Origin: CAYVTV01 sp964526475
GTDB taxonomy: Bacteria > Bacteroidota > Bacteroidia > Bacteroidales > GCA-2748055
Direction: 5' to 3'
Assembly: GCA_964526475.1 (NCBI GenBank)
Contig: CAZGKF010000007.1
Coordinates: forward strand, 1-64,000
Length of the DNA: 64,000 bases
Shown here: positions 22,761 through 32,074 of the stretch, piece by piece
Layout: the number at the start of each line of letters is the position of its first letter
How positions within the stretch are numbered: position 1 is the first letter of the stretch
Translations under genes and position numbers: made by a program
Notes under the pieces: model-generated
What the model saw: only the letters and a program-made list of their open reading frames with translations
Database searches by the model: none
Told to the model about the DNA's origin: nothing

Positions 22761-25622
22761 ATGAAAAGATTTTACTTAAATATAATTTTCCCTTCTATTT
22801 TATCTATTCTGTTGTTTGTACTTGCCATGTTTTTCTTTGTAATACCTCATTTTCAGCAGAATATAATGAATGGGAAACGGGAGATGATAAAAGAATTAAT
22901 TAATTCTGCCTGTAGTATACTGGCTAAATATGAAAATGATGAAAGAAACGGATTAATTTCCCGCGAGGAAGCTCAAAATACTGCTATATCCAGAATTCAA
23001 TATTTGCGATACGGTGAGGATAATAAGGATTATTTCTGGATAACTGATATGCATCCCAATATGGTAATGCATCCATACCGACCTGAATTAAATGGAACGG
23101 ATTTAACTGATTTAACCGATCCGCATGGTAAAAAACTTTTCGTGGAATTTGTCAGGACAGTTGAAAAATCGGGACATGGATATGTCGATTATATGTGGCA
23201 ATGGAAAGATGATTCACTTCATATTGTCCCGAAACTTTCATACGTCAGTTTATTTGAACCGTGGGGCTGGGTTATTGGAACAGGTATATATATAGAGGAT
23301 GTGAAAAAGGAAATCAGAGCTCTTACAAAAAAAATATTGTGGATATCAATTGGAATTTCTTCGTCAATTGCTTTTCTTCTACTGATCATTTCCCGCAACA
23401 GCCTGAAAATTGAGATGAAAAGGCTTTATGCAGAAAACGAGCTGCAGGAATCAAAAGAAAAATATAAAACACTGGTTGAAGCTGCAACGGAAGGACTTAT
23501 AATGCTTATTGACGGAAAAATAAGTTTTTCTAATAATGTAATCACGCAAATGACAGGTTATGAAAATACCGAACTCATCGATCGTTCTTTTAATGAATTG
23601 ATAAGTGGTAATAACAACAATTATGTCATTGAAACATTTTCCGGAAATGTTGTGAGAGAAGGCCAGTTTGAAACCAACCTTAAAATAAAGAATGGCGGTT
23701 TTATTGAAGTATTGATTACATCATCCAAGGGTGATTTTTTCAATAAAAAGGTCAATATTATTATTGTTAAAGATTTAACTGTTGAAAAAGATATTAATTT
23801 GTCAAGCATAGATTATCAGAGACTTATCGGCTTATTGGATGTTGGTTTTTTCAGGGCAAGGATGGAATCTAAAGGCAGTTTTCTTTTTGCAAGTGAAACA
23901 ACTGTGAGCATATTAGGATATGACAACTTCAATGAATTATCAGAAATGCATATACTGGAAATGCTCACTGATACTGATGACAAAAAGAATTTCAGAAAAA
24001 TACTGGTGGATAACGGGTACTTAAAAAACAAAATCTTAAAAATAATTAAGAAAAACCATGAACCGGCTATTGTCAAAGTTACTCTTGTTGTTTCGAAAAC
24101 GGACATACATGATGAACTGGTCTGTGACGGGATCATTATGGATATTACAAAACAGGAAAAGGAAAAAGAAGAATCCAGGCAACTGATAGCCGAGTTGAAA
24201 TCATTTACCTTTTTTATTGAACAGCCTTTGAAGAATTATTTAGCTCCTGTTCATGAGATGGATGCAAACTCAACCATAGCTCACGTGCTTAAGGAACTTA
24301 CTATCCGGAAAACTGATAATCTGTTGCTTACAAAAGATGAAAAAGATCATATTGGAATAATTACTAACAGTGATATCCGGAACCGTGTTCTCTCATTTGA
24401 TCTGCAGCTGGATAATCCCGCATATCTTATAATGAGTTCACCTTTGATCACAGCAAAAGAATCAGTTTCGATAATTGATGCTATATTACTATGCGAAGAA
24501 AATAAAATAAATCACCTGGTTGTAAAAAATGAACCGGGCAATATCTCCGGAATATTCAGGATGAATGATATATTAAAAGAATTCAGAAATTCACTCTTGT
24601 TTTTTATCGAAAAGGTAGGAAAAGCGGAAACAGATGATGAGTTAAAAAATCATTACAGCCAACTGCAAATATATATTAAATCCCTCATAAAGAGCGGATT
24701 GTCAGTTAAATATATTACTAATATTACCTCGTCTTTTTCTGATGCAGTAATAAGAAAAGTTATAGATATCATAATCAGTAAAATAGGGCCACCACCTGTC
24801 GGTTTTTCTTTTATTTGTATGGGTAGTGAAGGGAGAAAAGAAGAAACACTGCTTACTGACCAGGATAATGCAATTATTTATGATGACGTGCCTGTTGAAG
24901 AAGCAGACCCGGTTAATGATTATTTTCAGAAATTGGGATATTTGGTTTGCCAATCATTGGATTATATTGGCTATTCTTTTTGCAAAGGTAATATTATGGC
25001 TAAAAATCCGGAATGGTGTAAACCCTTAAAAAACTGGGAGAAATATTTTACTGAGTGGATAACTAATCCTGAACCTCAGAATCTGCTTGATGCCAGTATA
25101 TTTTTTGATTTCAGGAATGTTTATGGGGATGAGAAACTACCCGGTCGGCTCAGAACTACAATTAATGCTCTTAGTAAGCGAAACCCCCTGTTTTTATATC
25201 ATATGGCGTCGAATACATGCAATGTGAAATCCCAAAGTCTTTCTTCAGGAAATTTCTTACCGGATAAAACTGCAGATATGGTTGATCTGAAAAATGCTGT
25301 TAGTATTATCGTCATGTTTGCAAGAACCTATTCTCTTAAAGCTGATATTCAGCATACAAATACTGTTGACAGATTGAATTCGCTTAAGGAAAAAGAAGTC
25401 GTTAGTGCTGATACTATTGATGAAATAGTTTTTGCCTGGGAATACCTGATGAAGTTACGATTCAGAAAGCAGTTGGAACTATCTGACAGCAACCTTCCTT
25501 TATCTAATACGCTGAATGTCAAAAGTCTGATAGAAATGGAGGGGGCTCTGTTAAAGAAAGTATTGTCGCAATTATCTGTTTTTCAAAGCAGGATCAGCAT
25601 TGATTTCCGAATTTCACCATGA
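22761..25622 (+). CDS. Membrane sensor: Cache, two PAS, CBS pair, DUF294 nucleotidyltransferase
   Basis: A 953-residue protein. TM1 at about 8-29; an extracytoplasmic single Cache domain at about 35-190 (NKDYFWITDMHPNMVMHPY and WGWVIGTGIYI are typical of sCache_2); TM2 at about 193-213; PAS-like regions at about 235-345 and 350-465; a CBS pair at about 495-610; and a DUF294/GlnD-like nucleotidyltransferase at about 630-770 with GSEGRKEETLLTDQDNAIIY (the G-S and D-x-D metal site), then the DUF294 C-terminal helical domain. CBS-DUF294 proteins commonly accompany DUF485/acetate symporters. Here sensing, redox or ligand PAS modules and the output are in one chain. Carboxylate sensing is inferred. 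Confidence 0.88.
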   Translation: MKRFYLNIIFPSILSILLFVLAMFFFVIPHFQQNIMNGKREMIKELINSACSILAKYENDERNGLISREEAQNTAISRIQYLRYGEDNKDYFWITDMHPNMVMHPYRPELNGTDLTDLTDPHGKKLFVEFVRTVEKSGHGYVDYMWQWKDDSLHIVPKLSYVSLFEPWGWVIGTGIYIEDVKKEIRALTKKILWISIGISSSIAFLLLIISRNSLKIEMKRLYAENELQESKEKYKTLVEAATEGLIMLIDGKISFSNNVITQMTGYENTELIDRSFNELISGNNNNYVIETFSGNVVREGQFETNLKIKNGGFIEVLITSSKGDFFNKKVNIIIVKDLTVEKDINLSSIDYQRLIGLLDVGFFRARMESKGSFLFASETTVSILGYDNFNELSEMHILEMLTDTDDKKNFRKILVDNGYLKNKILKIIKKNHEPAIVKVTLVVSKTDIHDELVCDGIIMDITKQEKEKEESRQLIAELKSFTFFIEQPLKNYLAPVHEMDANSTIAHVLKELTIRKTDNLLLTKDEKDHIGIITNSDIRNRVLSFDLQLDNPAYLIMSSPLITAKESVSIIDAILLCEENKINHLVVKNEPGNISGIFRMNDILKEFRNSLLFFIEKVGKAETDDELKNHYSQLQIYIKSLIKSGLSVKYITNITSSFSDAVIRKVIDIIISKIGPPPVGFSFICMGSEGRKEETLLTDQDNAIIYDDVPVEEADPVNDYFQKLGYLVCQSLDYIGYSFCKGNIMAKNPEWCKPLKNWEKYFTEWITNPEPQNLLDASIFFDFRNVYGDEKLPGRLRTTINALSKRNPLFLYHMASNTCNVKSQSLSSGNFLPDKTADMVDLKNAVSIIVMFARTYSLKADIQHTNTVDRLNSLKEKEVVSADTIDEIVFAWEYLMKLRFRKQLELSDSNLPLSNTLNVKSLIEMEGALLKKVLSQLSVFQSRISIDFRISP

Positions 25623-25635
25623 GTATGCCCCATAA

Positions 25636-26391
25636 TTATATTGAAAAATAGGCATTTTCTTTAAATGTGACATGTTCATTTAAATGAACATACCCCAGTT
25701 GATTTGTCAGTAAAATAGTATCTCCTATGTATATGGGTTTTTGATTAAAATGACTATGCCCGTATATCCAGAAATTTACATGGCTGGTACCGACAAAACT
25801 GGTGAGATCAACACAGAAGGCTTCATTGATAGGGCTATTATTATGCAATTCTGAATTACACAGGTAAGATGGTAAATGATGAGTTACCATTACAGTTTTA
25901 GGAATTTTTTTAACAAGGGAGTTTTCAATAAACTTATAACTTTCTGTATGTAATTCATTGAAATCTGCTGCTTTTAACCTTCTGTTATTTTTTGTAATAC
26001 AGGAAAAATCAGAAACCCTGCTTTCGATGATCCTTTCATTATGATGGCTTATACTTGTCCATAGAGTGCTGAAAATAAAACGTATATTTTCATAATTTAA
26101 TTCGATGTTATTAACAATGTGTAAATTGCTTCTTAGCTTTAGTGTAAATGATGAATTAAATTCTGTAAGATCTTTATGATAGAATTCATGATTACCAGGA
26201 ATCCAGAATACCTGTTTGAAATTATCAGCAATAAAACTGAAAAAGGAATTATTTAAATATTCATCGTGCAAAGGAACTATATCTCCTGCCATAATTAAAA
26301 TATCACCGCAAACAGGGAGAGGTTTGCCTATAATATATTTTTGGTTCTGATTAAACTCAAGATGCAGATCGGAGCAATACTGAATTTTCAT
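25636..26391 (-). CDS. Metallophosphoesterase
   Basis: A 251-residue calcineurin-like phosphoesterase with the complete set of metal motifs: SDLHLE near the N-terminus, AGDI, PGNHEF, VTHHLPS and GHSHFN. No signal peptide, so cytoplasmic. The natural substrate is not indicated; relatives act on nucleotides, phospholipid precursors or phosphoproteins. It lies 39 bp downstream of the mutarotase-fold protein on the same strand and converges with the sensor gene, 13 bp from its stop. Confidence 0.9.
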   Translation of the reverse strand: MKIQYCSDLHLEFNQNQKYIIGKPLPVCGDILIMAGDIVPLHDEYLNNSFFSFIADNFKQVFWIPGNHEFYHKDLTEFNSSFTLKLRSNLHIVNNIELNYENIRFIFSTLWTSISHHNERIIESRVSDFSCITKNNRRLKAADFNELHTESYKFIENSLVKKIPKTVMVTHHLPSYLCNSELHNNSPINEAFCVDLTSFVGTSHVNFWIYGHSHFNQKPIYIGDTILLTNQLGYVHLNEHVTFKENAYFSI

Positions 26392-26430
26392 TATAGAGTG
26401 AAATATATTCGCACAACGAGCTTTATTAGA

Positions 26431-27411
26431 TTATTGCTTGAATAACTTATATGTTGAATTCCATTTTTTCTCTTCCCCGGGAGCAACTTTAAGGTAGATA
26501 AAAGTTTCAGGGCATAAAGTATTTCTTGCAGCCCAAAAAACCAATTTATAAAGTGGCTGATCTCCCTGAACTGAAATGCCTGCTCCGGTTTTTTTATTAA
26601 TGATTTCAATATGATTATGTGAAGCTTCCGTTCCAAAACCTTTAAGAGCAAGCCATACATTCTGATTATTATTAATTTCATGGAGGAATACAAGTTCATT
26701 GTTTTTTAATAATAGCAGGTCATGAGTTCTGTTATGTTCAGTTTCATCCATGCTGACTAAAAATGGAAATTTAATACTAAAATCCGGCCCTGTCTGACAG
26801 TTATCGATAACAAAAAAATTGTGATTGAACTGATCTGTTTCAATCGTTTTGTTACCTGTGTTTTTCAGGGAATATTTTATTAGAAATCCTGGCATTTCAT
26901 CAGAAAGTTCAATTCTTTTCCTGTAAATATAGCCCCATCCGGTTTCTCTTTTTATCTCATGACAAAATTCTATCCAATCCACACCTTTTTCAATAGTCCA
27001 TTTTCCATTATCAATAATATTATAAACTGCAAACCGCTGATAATTGTCTTCCTTGGGTTTCTCCAATGCTCCAACTCCAATCCTAATAAATTCACCTCCG
27101 GGTTCAGCCTCTTCATATCCTAATCCAGGTGCAATATATCCGTCAACAGGTCCGGTAATAATACTCCTGGCATTTGGATCAGATGAATGGCCCCATTGTC
27201 CAAAATACTGATGTCCCTTGTATTCGAGACTATATACTACACCTGACCAGTCGAACCGGGTTTCACGATAATAACCATTTTTATTGTCAGGCAGATAAAG
27301 CTTCATTTTAACCAAATGATTGGATATTTCAGCAGTTGGATAATTCTGACCGTATGAAGAAAAGCAGACTAATGATAAAATGTAAACAGGTAATAATTTA
27401 TATGAATACAT
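26431..27411 (-). CDS. Exported mutarotase-fold hypothetical protein
   Basis: A 326-residue protein with a signal peptide (about 1-21, ending SSYGQ). The body has the pattern of a galactose-mutarotase-like beta sandwich (GVVYSLEYKGHQYFGQWG, then FNHNFFVIDN). It resembles hypothetical proteins of this fold in Bacteroidota rather than a true aldose 1-epimerase: the paired catalytic His/Glu arrangement is not evident. It may bind or modify a sugar in the periplasm. Upstream on the same strand lie a hydroxyacid dehydrogenase and a creatininase-like gene. Confidence 0.65.
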   Translation of the reverse strand: MYSYKLLPVYILSLVCFSSYGQNYPTAEISNHLVKMKLYLPDNKNGYYRETRFDWSGVVYSLEYKGHQYFGQWGHSSDPNARSIITGPVDGYIAPGLGYEEAEPGGEFIRIGVGALEKPKEDNYQRFAVYNIIDNGKWTIEKGVDWIEFCHEIKRETGWGYIYRKRIELSDEMPGFLIKYSLKNTGNKTIETDQFNHNFFVIDNCQTGPDFSIKFPFLVSMDETEHNRTHDLLLLKNNELVFLHEINNNQNVWLALKGFGTEASHNHIEIINKKTGAGISVQGDQPLYKLVFWAARNTLCPETFIYLKVAPGEEKKWNSTYKLFKQ

Positions 27412-27538
27412 ATTTTCTAAAATTTAATTGTAAAATTTTCGTGCTTATAATAAAAGGTAAAAATATGTTATTGTTTTCTTTTTGACAAAGAAGTGTTCAT
27501 GTAAATCGAATCCGGGAAATGATTACCGTAGATGTAAT

Positions 27539-28534
27539 TCAGATTCGGTTAGTTTCAGGATTTACTATATGAGGGCACCTTTTATTTTTATAAAACTCAA
27601 TAATATTCAAAGCTGCTAATCTTGCCATTTCTTCTCTTGTTTCCATTGTGCCTGAACCAATATGCGGCAAAACAGTTACATTTTCCATTTCCAGTAAAGG
27701 ATTATCAGGATGCATAGGTTCAGGATTTGTTACATCAAGACCTGCTCCCCAAATCGTTCCGGTTTTTAATGCTTCAATCAAATCGTTCTCATTATGTACT
27801 AATCCACGTGATGTATTAATAAATATTGCATTTTTCTTCATCCGGCTGAATGCTGTCTTATTGAAAATGCCTTTAGTTTCTGAATTCAATGAACAATGCA
27901 CAGAGATTACATCACTTTCATTTAACAAACTAATGAAATCTACATATCTCGCATCTACTAACTGCTCTGCTTCCGGATTAGATTTTCGGTTATGATATAT
28001 AATTCTCATATTATAAGCACCTTTACACCTTCTGGCCATTTCCAGACCGATTCTTCCAAGTCCATAAATTCCAAGCGTTTTATTTTTCAGTTCGATTCCA
28101 AGATTTGCTTTTGGTTTGAAATAGTCCCAATGACCTTTGAGTATTTTCTTGTGATGATACATCATTTTTCTTGAGGTTGCGATCATCAGTCCGAAAGCTA
28201 TATCAGCAGTAGCATCATTCAGGACATTTGGGGTAAAACCTACGGGAATTCCTAATCTTGTTGCCTCTGTAATATCTATGTTGTCATATCCAACAGCATA
28301 TAATGAAATTATCTCCAGGTGAGAACAGGCAGCTAAAAATTTCCTGTCAATTTTTTCAGTCGAAGAGCAAAATAATGCATTATGGATTTTTGCTTCTTTA
28401 ATTAACTCCTCCTGCGTCATTGGCATGTCTTTATTCCATGTTTTCACATCAAATCCTGCGTCTCTTAATAATTCTGTTGCTATTTCAGGAAACAATCTTG
28501 CAACTAAAATCTTTTTATTTTTTAAATCTCTCAT
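27539..28534 (-). CDS. D-isomer-specific 2-hydroxyacid dehydrogenase
   Basis: About 331 residues from the ATG at 28534; a GTG five codons upstream would overlap the creatininase gene and is less likely. The NAD-binding motif GIYGLGRIG and the catalytic pieces NTSRGLVHNENDL and LPHIGSGT (active-site His in PHIGS) are intact. It should interconvert a 2-oxoacid and a D-2-hydroxyacid, most like glyoxylate/hydroxypyruvate reductases. The start is 4 bp past the stop of the creatininase-family gene, indicating one transcript. It is clearly distinct from the serA gene at 48673. Confidence 0.92.
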   Translation of the reverse strand: MRDLKNKKILVARLFPEIATELLRDAGFDVKTWNKDMPMTQEELIKEAKIHNALFCSSTEKIDRKFLAACSHLEIISLYAVGYDNIDITEATRLGIPVGFTPNVLNDATADIAFGLMIATSRKMMYHHKKILKGHWDYFKPKANLGIELKNKTLGIYGLGRIGLEMARRCKGAYNMRIIYHNRKSNPEAEQLVDARYVDFISLLNESDVISVHCSLNSETKGIFNKTAFSRMKKNAIFINTSRGLVHNENDLIEALKTGTIWGAGLDVTNPEPMHPDNPLLEMENVTVLPHIGSGTMETREEMARLAALNIIEFYKNKRCPHIVNPETNRI

Positions 28535-28538
28535 AATT

Positions 28539-29279
28539 TTATATTTCACATAATTCGCATAACAGGTTACTAATTTTCATTGTCAGATCATGAAAATATT
28601 TTTCGCCTTTAATCTTAGTTGCAAGTCTTGGGTTTCCTATACCGGTATCTTTAGTTATTTGTGACCATTTACGTTCAGTCCAGGCCCATTCTTCAGAAAA
28701 TGCTTTGATTTTATTCTTTTTTTCTTTCCCTTCCCCCCATTTATCTTTTGGTAAAACCAAATCTGGCCGAAGATATAACATTAAGCTGGTTTCCATTTCA
28801 TCAGCATGGTCTCCGGGGTTTTCAAAATATTCCATCTTGTTTAACGCCTGGTACCAGTTTGCGATGGCAATAAACATCTCCGGATATTTAAGTCCAAGTT
28901 CTCTAACAATAGCTTTCATATCATTCCCTCCATGACCGTTAAATATCAATAATTTCCGGACACCCTGATGGTTTAGAACATCAAGGATATCTGACAGGAT
29001 TGCTGATTGAGTGCTGGGATTTACATTTATATCAAGGTAAATATCCCTTTGTCCGGTATTTACTCCATACGGGATGGTTGGTAAAACAATAATTTCTGCT
29101 CCTTTTTCCCATGCCAAACGGGCTGATTCAACTGCAATTAACTCAACCTGAATATTATCCGTTGAATAAGGTAAGTGATAATTATGGGCTTCAGTGGCTC
29201 CCCAGGGTAGAATTGCCAGTTTGAATTTTGTGTCTTTCAGAACATCCCAATTTGTTTCTGCTAAAATATAATTTCTCAT
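28539..29279 (-). CDS. Creatininase-family amidohydrolase
   Basis: A 246-residue protein of the creatininase fold: LAILPWGATEAHNYHLPYSTD and FNGHGGND carry the metal ligands typical of this family. Members hydrolyse cyclic or linear amides (creatinine, formamides in flavin or F420 metabolism), and the real substrate here is unknown. It is the first gene of a minus-strand set with the hydroxyacid dehydrogenase, which suggests catabolism of an unidentified compound. Confidence 0.88.
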   Translation of the reverse strand: MRNYILAETNWDVLKDTKFKLAILPWGATEAHNYHLPYSTDNIQVELIAVESARLAWEKGAEIIVLPTIPYGVNTGQRDIYLDINVNPSTQSAILSDILDVLNHQGVRKLLIFNGHGGNDMKAIVRELGLKYPEMFIAIANWYQALNKMEYFENPGDHADEMETSLMLYLRPDLVLPKDKWGEGKEKKNKIKAFSEEWAWTERKWSQITKDTGIGNPRLATKIKGEKYFHDLTMKISNLLCELCEI

Positions 29280-29387
29280 TTTAATAATATGGTTATCTGT
29301 ATTAATTACAGTAAAATTAATATAAAATGGTAATTAGAGTTTGCGGTCTTTTGTAAAAGCTGACTTTGGCTTTAAAAATAGCAGGTA

Positions 29388-30209
29388 TTACCTTTCGCTT
29401 CTGCTGGCTTCGTTTTTACTTTTTTTTTCAACAAGCTGGACACCTGCGGAACTTTTTTTATTAAAATGAAGGTCATCAAAAAATAATATGTTCCATTTTC
29501 CATCAAAACTTTCTACTAATGCACTTAGTGACTCAACCCAGTCACCTGAATTCAGATAAATTAAATTTTCATCCTGAATAATAGCAGGATGATGGATATG
29601 TCCACATATTACTCCTTCACAACCGCGGGAAAGAGCCAGTTTTTTTATTGCATCTTCAAATCCGGAAATATAAGAAACTGCTTTTTTAACTTTGCGTTTA
29701 ATTATTTTGGAGATGGAGTAATATGATTTTCCCTGTTTTAGCCTTCGGTTGTTATAGATTTTATTTATCCAGAGTAGAAAAGTATATCCTATGTCACCCA
29801 TTTTAGCAAGCCATCTCATATTTGTTGTTATATGATCGAAAATATCACCATGGATCACCAAGTATTTTTTATTATTACTATAATGATAGTATTCTCTGAC
29901 AATGGATAATTTTTTAAAAGAATATGGAAGTATTTTATCAAGAAAGTCATCATGGTTTCCCCTTACATAAATTACCTGAGTCTTTTGTTTATCAATTACT
30001 TTGATTAATAATTTTAAGATATCTGTATGTTGTTTTTCCCATTTGCCTGATTTTTTTAATCGCCACCCGTCAATAATATCACCATTAAGAATCAATTTAT
30101 CAGAAGTATATTTCTTCAGAAATTTTGATAGTTCTTTAGTTTTAGAACTTTTTGTGCCAAGATGGACATCAGAAATGACTATCGTTTTAAAATGTAAACC
30201 TTTCTTCAT
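29388..30209 (-). CDS. LpxH-like UDP-2,3-diacylglucosamine diphosphatase family protein
   Basis: A 273-residue calcineurin-like phosphoesterase with SDVHLGT, NGDIIDGW, RGNHDDF and ICGHIHHPA in the expected order. It is most like the LpxH/LpxH2 group that makes lipid X for lipid A, and like related proteins of unknown use. Its length exceeds canonical LpxH (about 240), with an extra basic segment at about 160-190 (KIIKRKVKKA). No lipid A genes are adjacent. A TATATTTG promoter element lies 55 bases upstream of the start. Confidence 0.8.
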   Translation of the reverse strand: MKKGLHFKTIVISDVHLGTKSSKTKELSKFLKKYTSDKLILNGDIIDGWRLKKSGKWEKQHTDILKLLIKVIDKQKTQVIYVRGNHDDFLDKILPYSFKKLSIVREYYHYSNNKKYLVIHGDIFDHITTNMRWLAKMGDIGYTFLLWINKIYNNRRLKQGKSYYSISKIIKRKVKKAVSYISGFEDAIKKLALSRGCEGVICGHIHHPAIIQDENLIYLNSGDWVESLSALVESFDGKWNILFFDDLHFNKKSSAGVQLVEKKSKNEASRSER

Positions 30210-30263
30210 ATATATCTCTCAATGAACTCAAGGCCAAAATGAGCCAATAAGATTCAGAACGGA

Positions 30264-30271
30264 CAAATATA
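30264..30271 (-). promoter_or_regulatory. Candidate -7 element for LpxH-like gene
   Basis: Reads TATATTTG on the minus strand, matching TAnnTTTG; the predicted start of transcription near 30257 leaves a leader of about 48 nt. The -33 region is only a T-run, so the match is partial. Confidence 0.45.
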
Positions 30272-30411
30272 TATACATGAATCTGAAAACAGATAAATGA
30301 ATTATATATTTAAGAATAAATTAATGTTTGGTTCACAATTCTTCTTTATTAGTTGTCATTTTCATTTGTGGGGTATAACCATTATTGTCTGTTACCAGAA
30401 TAAAAATCCTG

Positions 30412-31896
30412 TTATCCGGAAGTTCTGCCAGGGCGAATTTCCTTAGCAGAACCATGTTTTGAGTGGCTTGTTCGTTCACGGGCAATATTTCTTATCATTC
30501 CCCGGAAAATAAAACCATGGAAAGGCAGAACACTATACCAGTATAATCTGCCAGATAAACCTAGTGGTCTGAATGTTGCAGTTTGGTGCAATCCATTTTG
30601 ATCATCTATTCTGAATTCCAGCCAGGCCTCGCCGGGAAGTTTCATCTCCGCAAAAAGAAGTAATCTTTTTTCCTTTTTGTCGGCTATAAGGACCCGCCAG
30701 AAATCGAGGGTGTCACCCGGTGAGATTTCTGTCTGGTTTTTTCTGCCTCTCCTTAGCCCCACACCACCGAAGAGTTTATCTATAAATCCACGAAACCTCC
30801 AAAACCAATCGCCGTAATACCATCCTGTGGTTCCTCCGATTGACCATATTTTTTCAAGTACCATTTCGCTGTCTTCGATATGAAGTTTCCGGTAATCAAA
30901 AAAGCATCCGTGTACCGGAACTTCTGCATATCTGGTTAATCCGTCATTAAGAGTATTGGATGTTAATGCATCCTTCCAGCTGGAGGGGATCTGATTTAGC
31001 TCAATCTTTATAAATGCTTCTTTTATGGCATCTTCATAACTAAGAGGAACAATTCCAAGTATCTCTTTCAGGTTGTTATCTTTGCATATTACTTCAACTT
31101 TCATGCTATCGACCAGATTCTGAGCAAGAGAGTATGAGGTGGAGGTAATAAAGTATAGCCAGTAAGAGGATAATTTTGGTGTCATAACCGGGACAATCCA
31201 TATCCATCGCTTAAGTTTCCTGACCTTTGCAAAGGTAAGCAGCATCTGTTTATAAGTAAGTATATCAGGTCCGCCGATATCATAACTATGGTTGAATGTT
31301 TCTTCATTAAGTAATACCCCGGAAAGAAATTCAATAACATTGCGAATAGCAATAGGTTGAGATAAGGTATTCAGCCATCTGGGTGCAATCATAAGGGGTA
31401 ACTTCTCAACCAGATCACGGATTATTTCGAAGGAAGCACTTCCGGAACCTATAATGATTCCTGCTCTCAGTGTTGTTAATGCATAAGATCCGGAACCAAG
31501 TATTCTTTCAACATTCTTTCGACTGGAAAGATGCTTTGATAATGTTTCCTCATTTATTATTCCACTCAGATAGATAACCTGACGGGCTTTGGTTTGTTGA
31601 ATGGAGTTTTTAAAATTGATGGCTGAGAGCTCCTCCATTTTTTCAAAATCACCGGTTGAAGTTGACATGGAGTGAATAAGGTAATAGGCTGCATCAATAT
31701 CAGAGGGAATATTCTGAAGTGTTTCAGGTTTTAAAAAATCAACTTCAATTACTGACAAATGCCTTGCCTTGTACTTCCCTGTATCAAACCTTGCGCGGTC
31801 ACGAACACAACATATCACCTCATGCCCTTTGCCTGATAGCAAAGGCAATAATCTTTGTGCTATATAACCCGTTGCACCTGTAAGAAGTACTTTCAT
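30412..31896 (-). CDS. SDR-family NAD(P)-binding protein with DUF2867
   Basis: A 494-residue protein. The N-terminal Rossmann domain (about 1-290) starts VLLTGATGYIAQRLLPLL, an atypical SDR glycine motif, and contains HSM and SGI stretches typical of NmrA/YbjT-like proteins. The C-terminal part (about 320-480) matches DUF2867 (VPVHGCFFDYRKLHIED, then GDWFWRFRGFIDKLFGGVGLRRG). This two-domain family is widespread in Bacteroidota and its reaction is not established. It appears to be monocistronic. Confidence 0.88.
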   Translation of the reverse strand: MKVLLTGATGYIAQRLLPLLSGKGHEVICCVRDRARFDTGKYKARHLSVIEVDFLKPETLQNIPSDIDAAYYLIHSMSTSTGDFEKMEELSAINFKNSIQQTKARQVIYLSGIINEETLSKHLSSRKNVERILGSGSYALTTLRAGIIIGSGSASFEIIRDLVEKLPLMIAPRWLNTLSQPIAIRNVIEFLSGVLLNEETFNHSYDIGGPDILTYKQMLLTFAKVRKLKRWIWIVPVMTPKLSSYWLYFITSTSYSLAQNLVDSMKVEVICKDNNLKEILGIVPLSYEDAIKEAFIKIELNQIPSSWKDALTSNTLNDGLTRYAEVPVHGCFFDYRKLHIEDSEMVLEKIWSIGGTTGWYYGDWFWRFRGFIDKLFGGVGLRRGRKNQTEISPGDTLDFWRVLIADKKEKRLLLFAEMKLPGEAWLEFRIDDQNGLHQTATFRPLGLSGRLYWYSVLPFHGFIFRGMIRNIARERTSHSKHGSAKEIRPGRTSG

Positions 31897-32074
31897 GTAA
31901 TTTTCTAAAAATAAGCGAACTTGATTAACAACTGGCTTATATTTTTAATAATTAGTCAAGGTATCCGGTATTTCAAAAAGAAACCTATTTTTTAGCGCCA
32001 CCCGGGCATTTGATTGGATGGTTTTTTATTTTCCTGAATTGTATTATTCCTACTGTTTAAAAGCTTGGATATAT

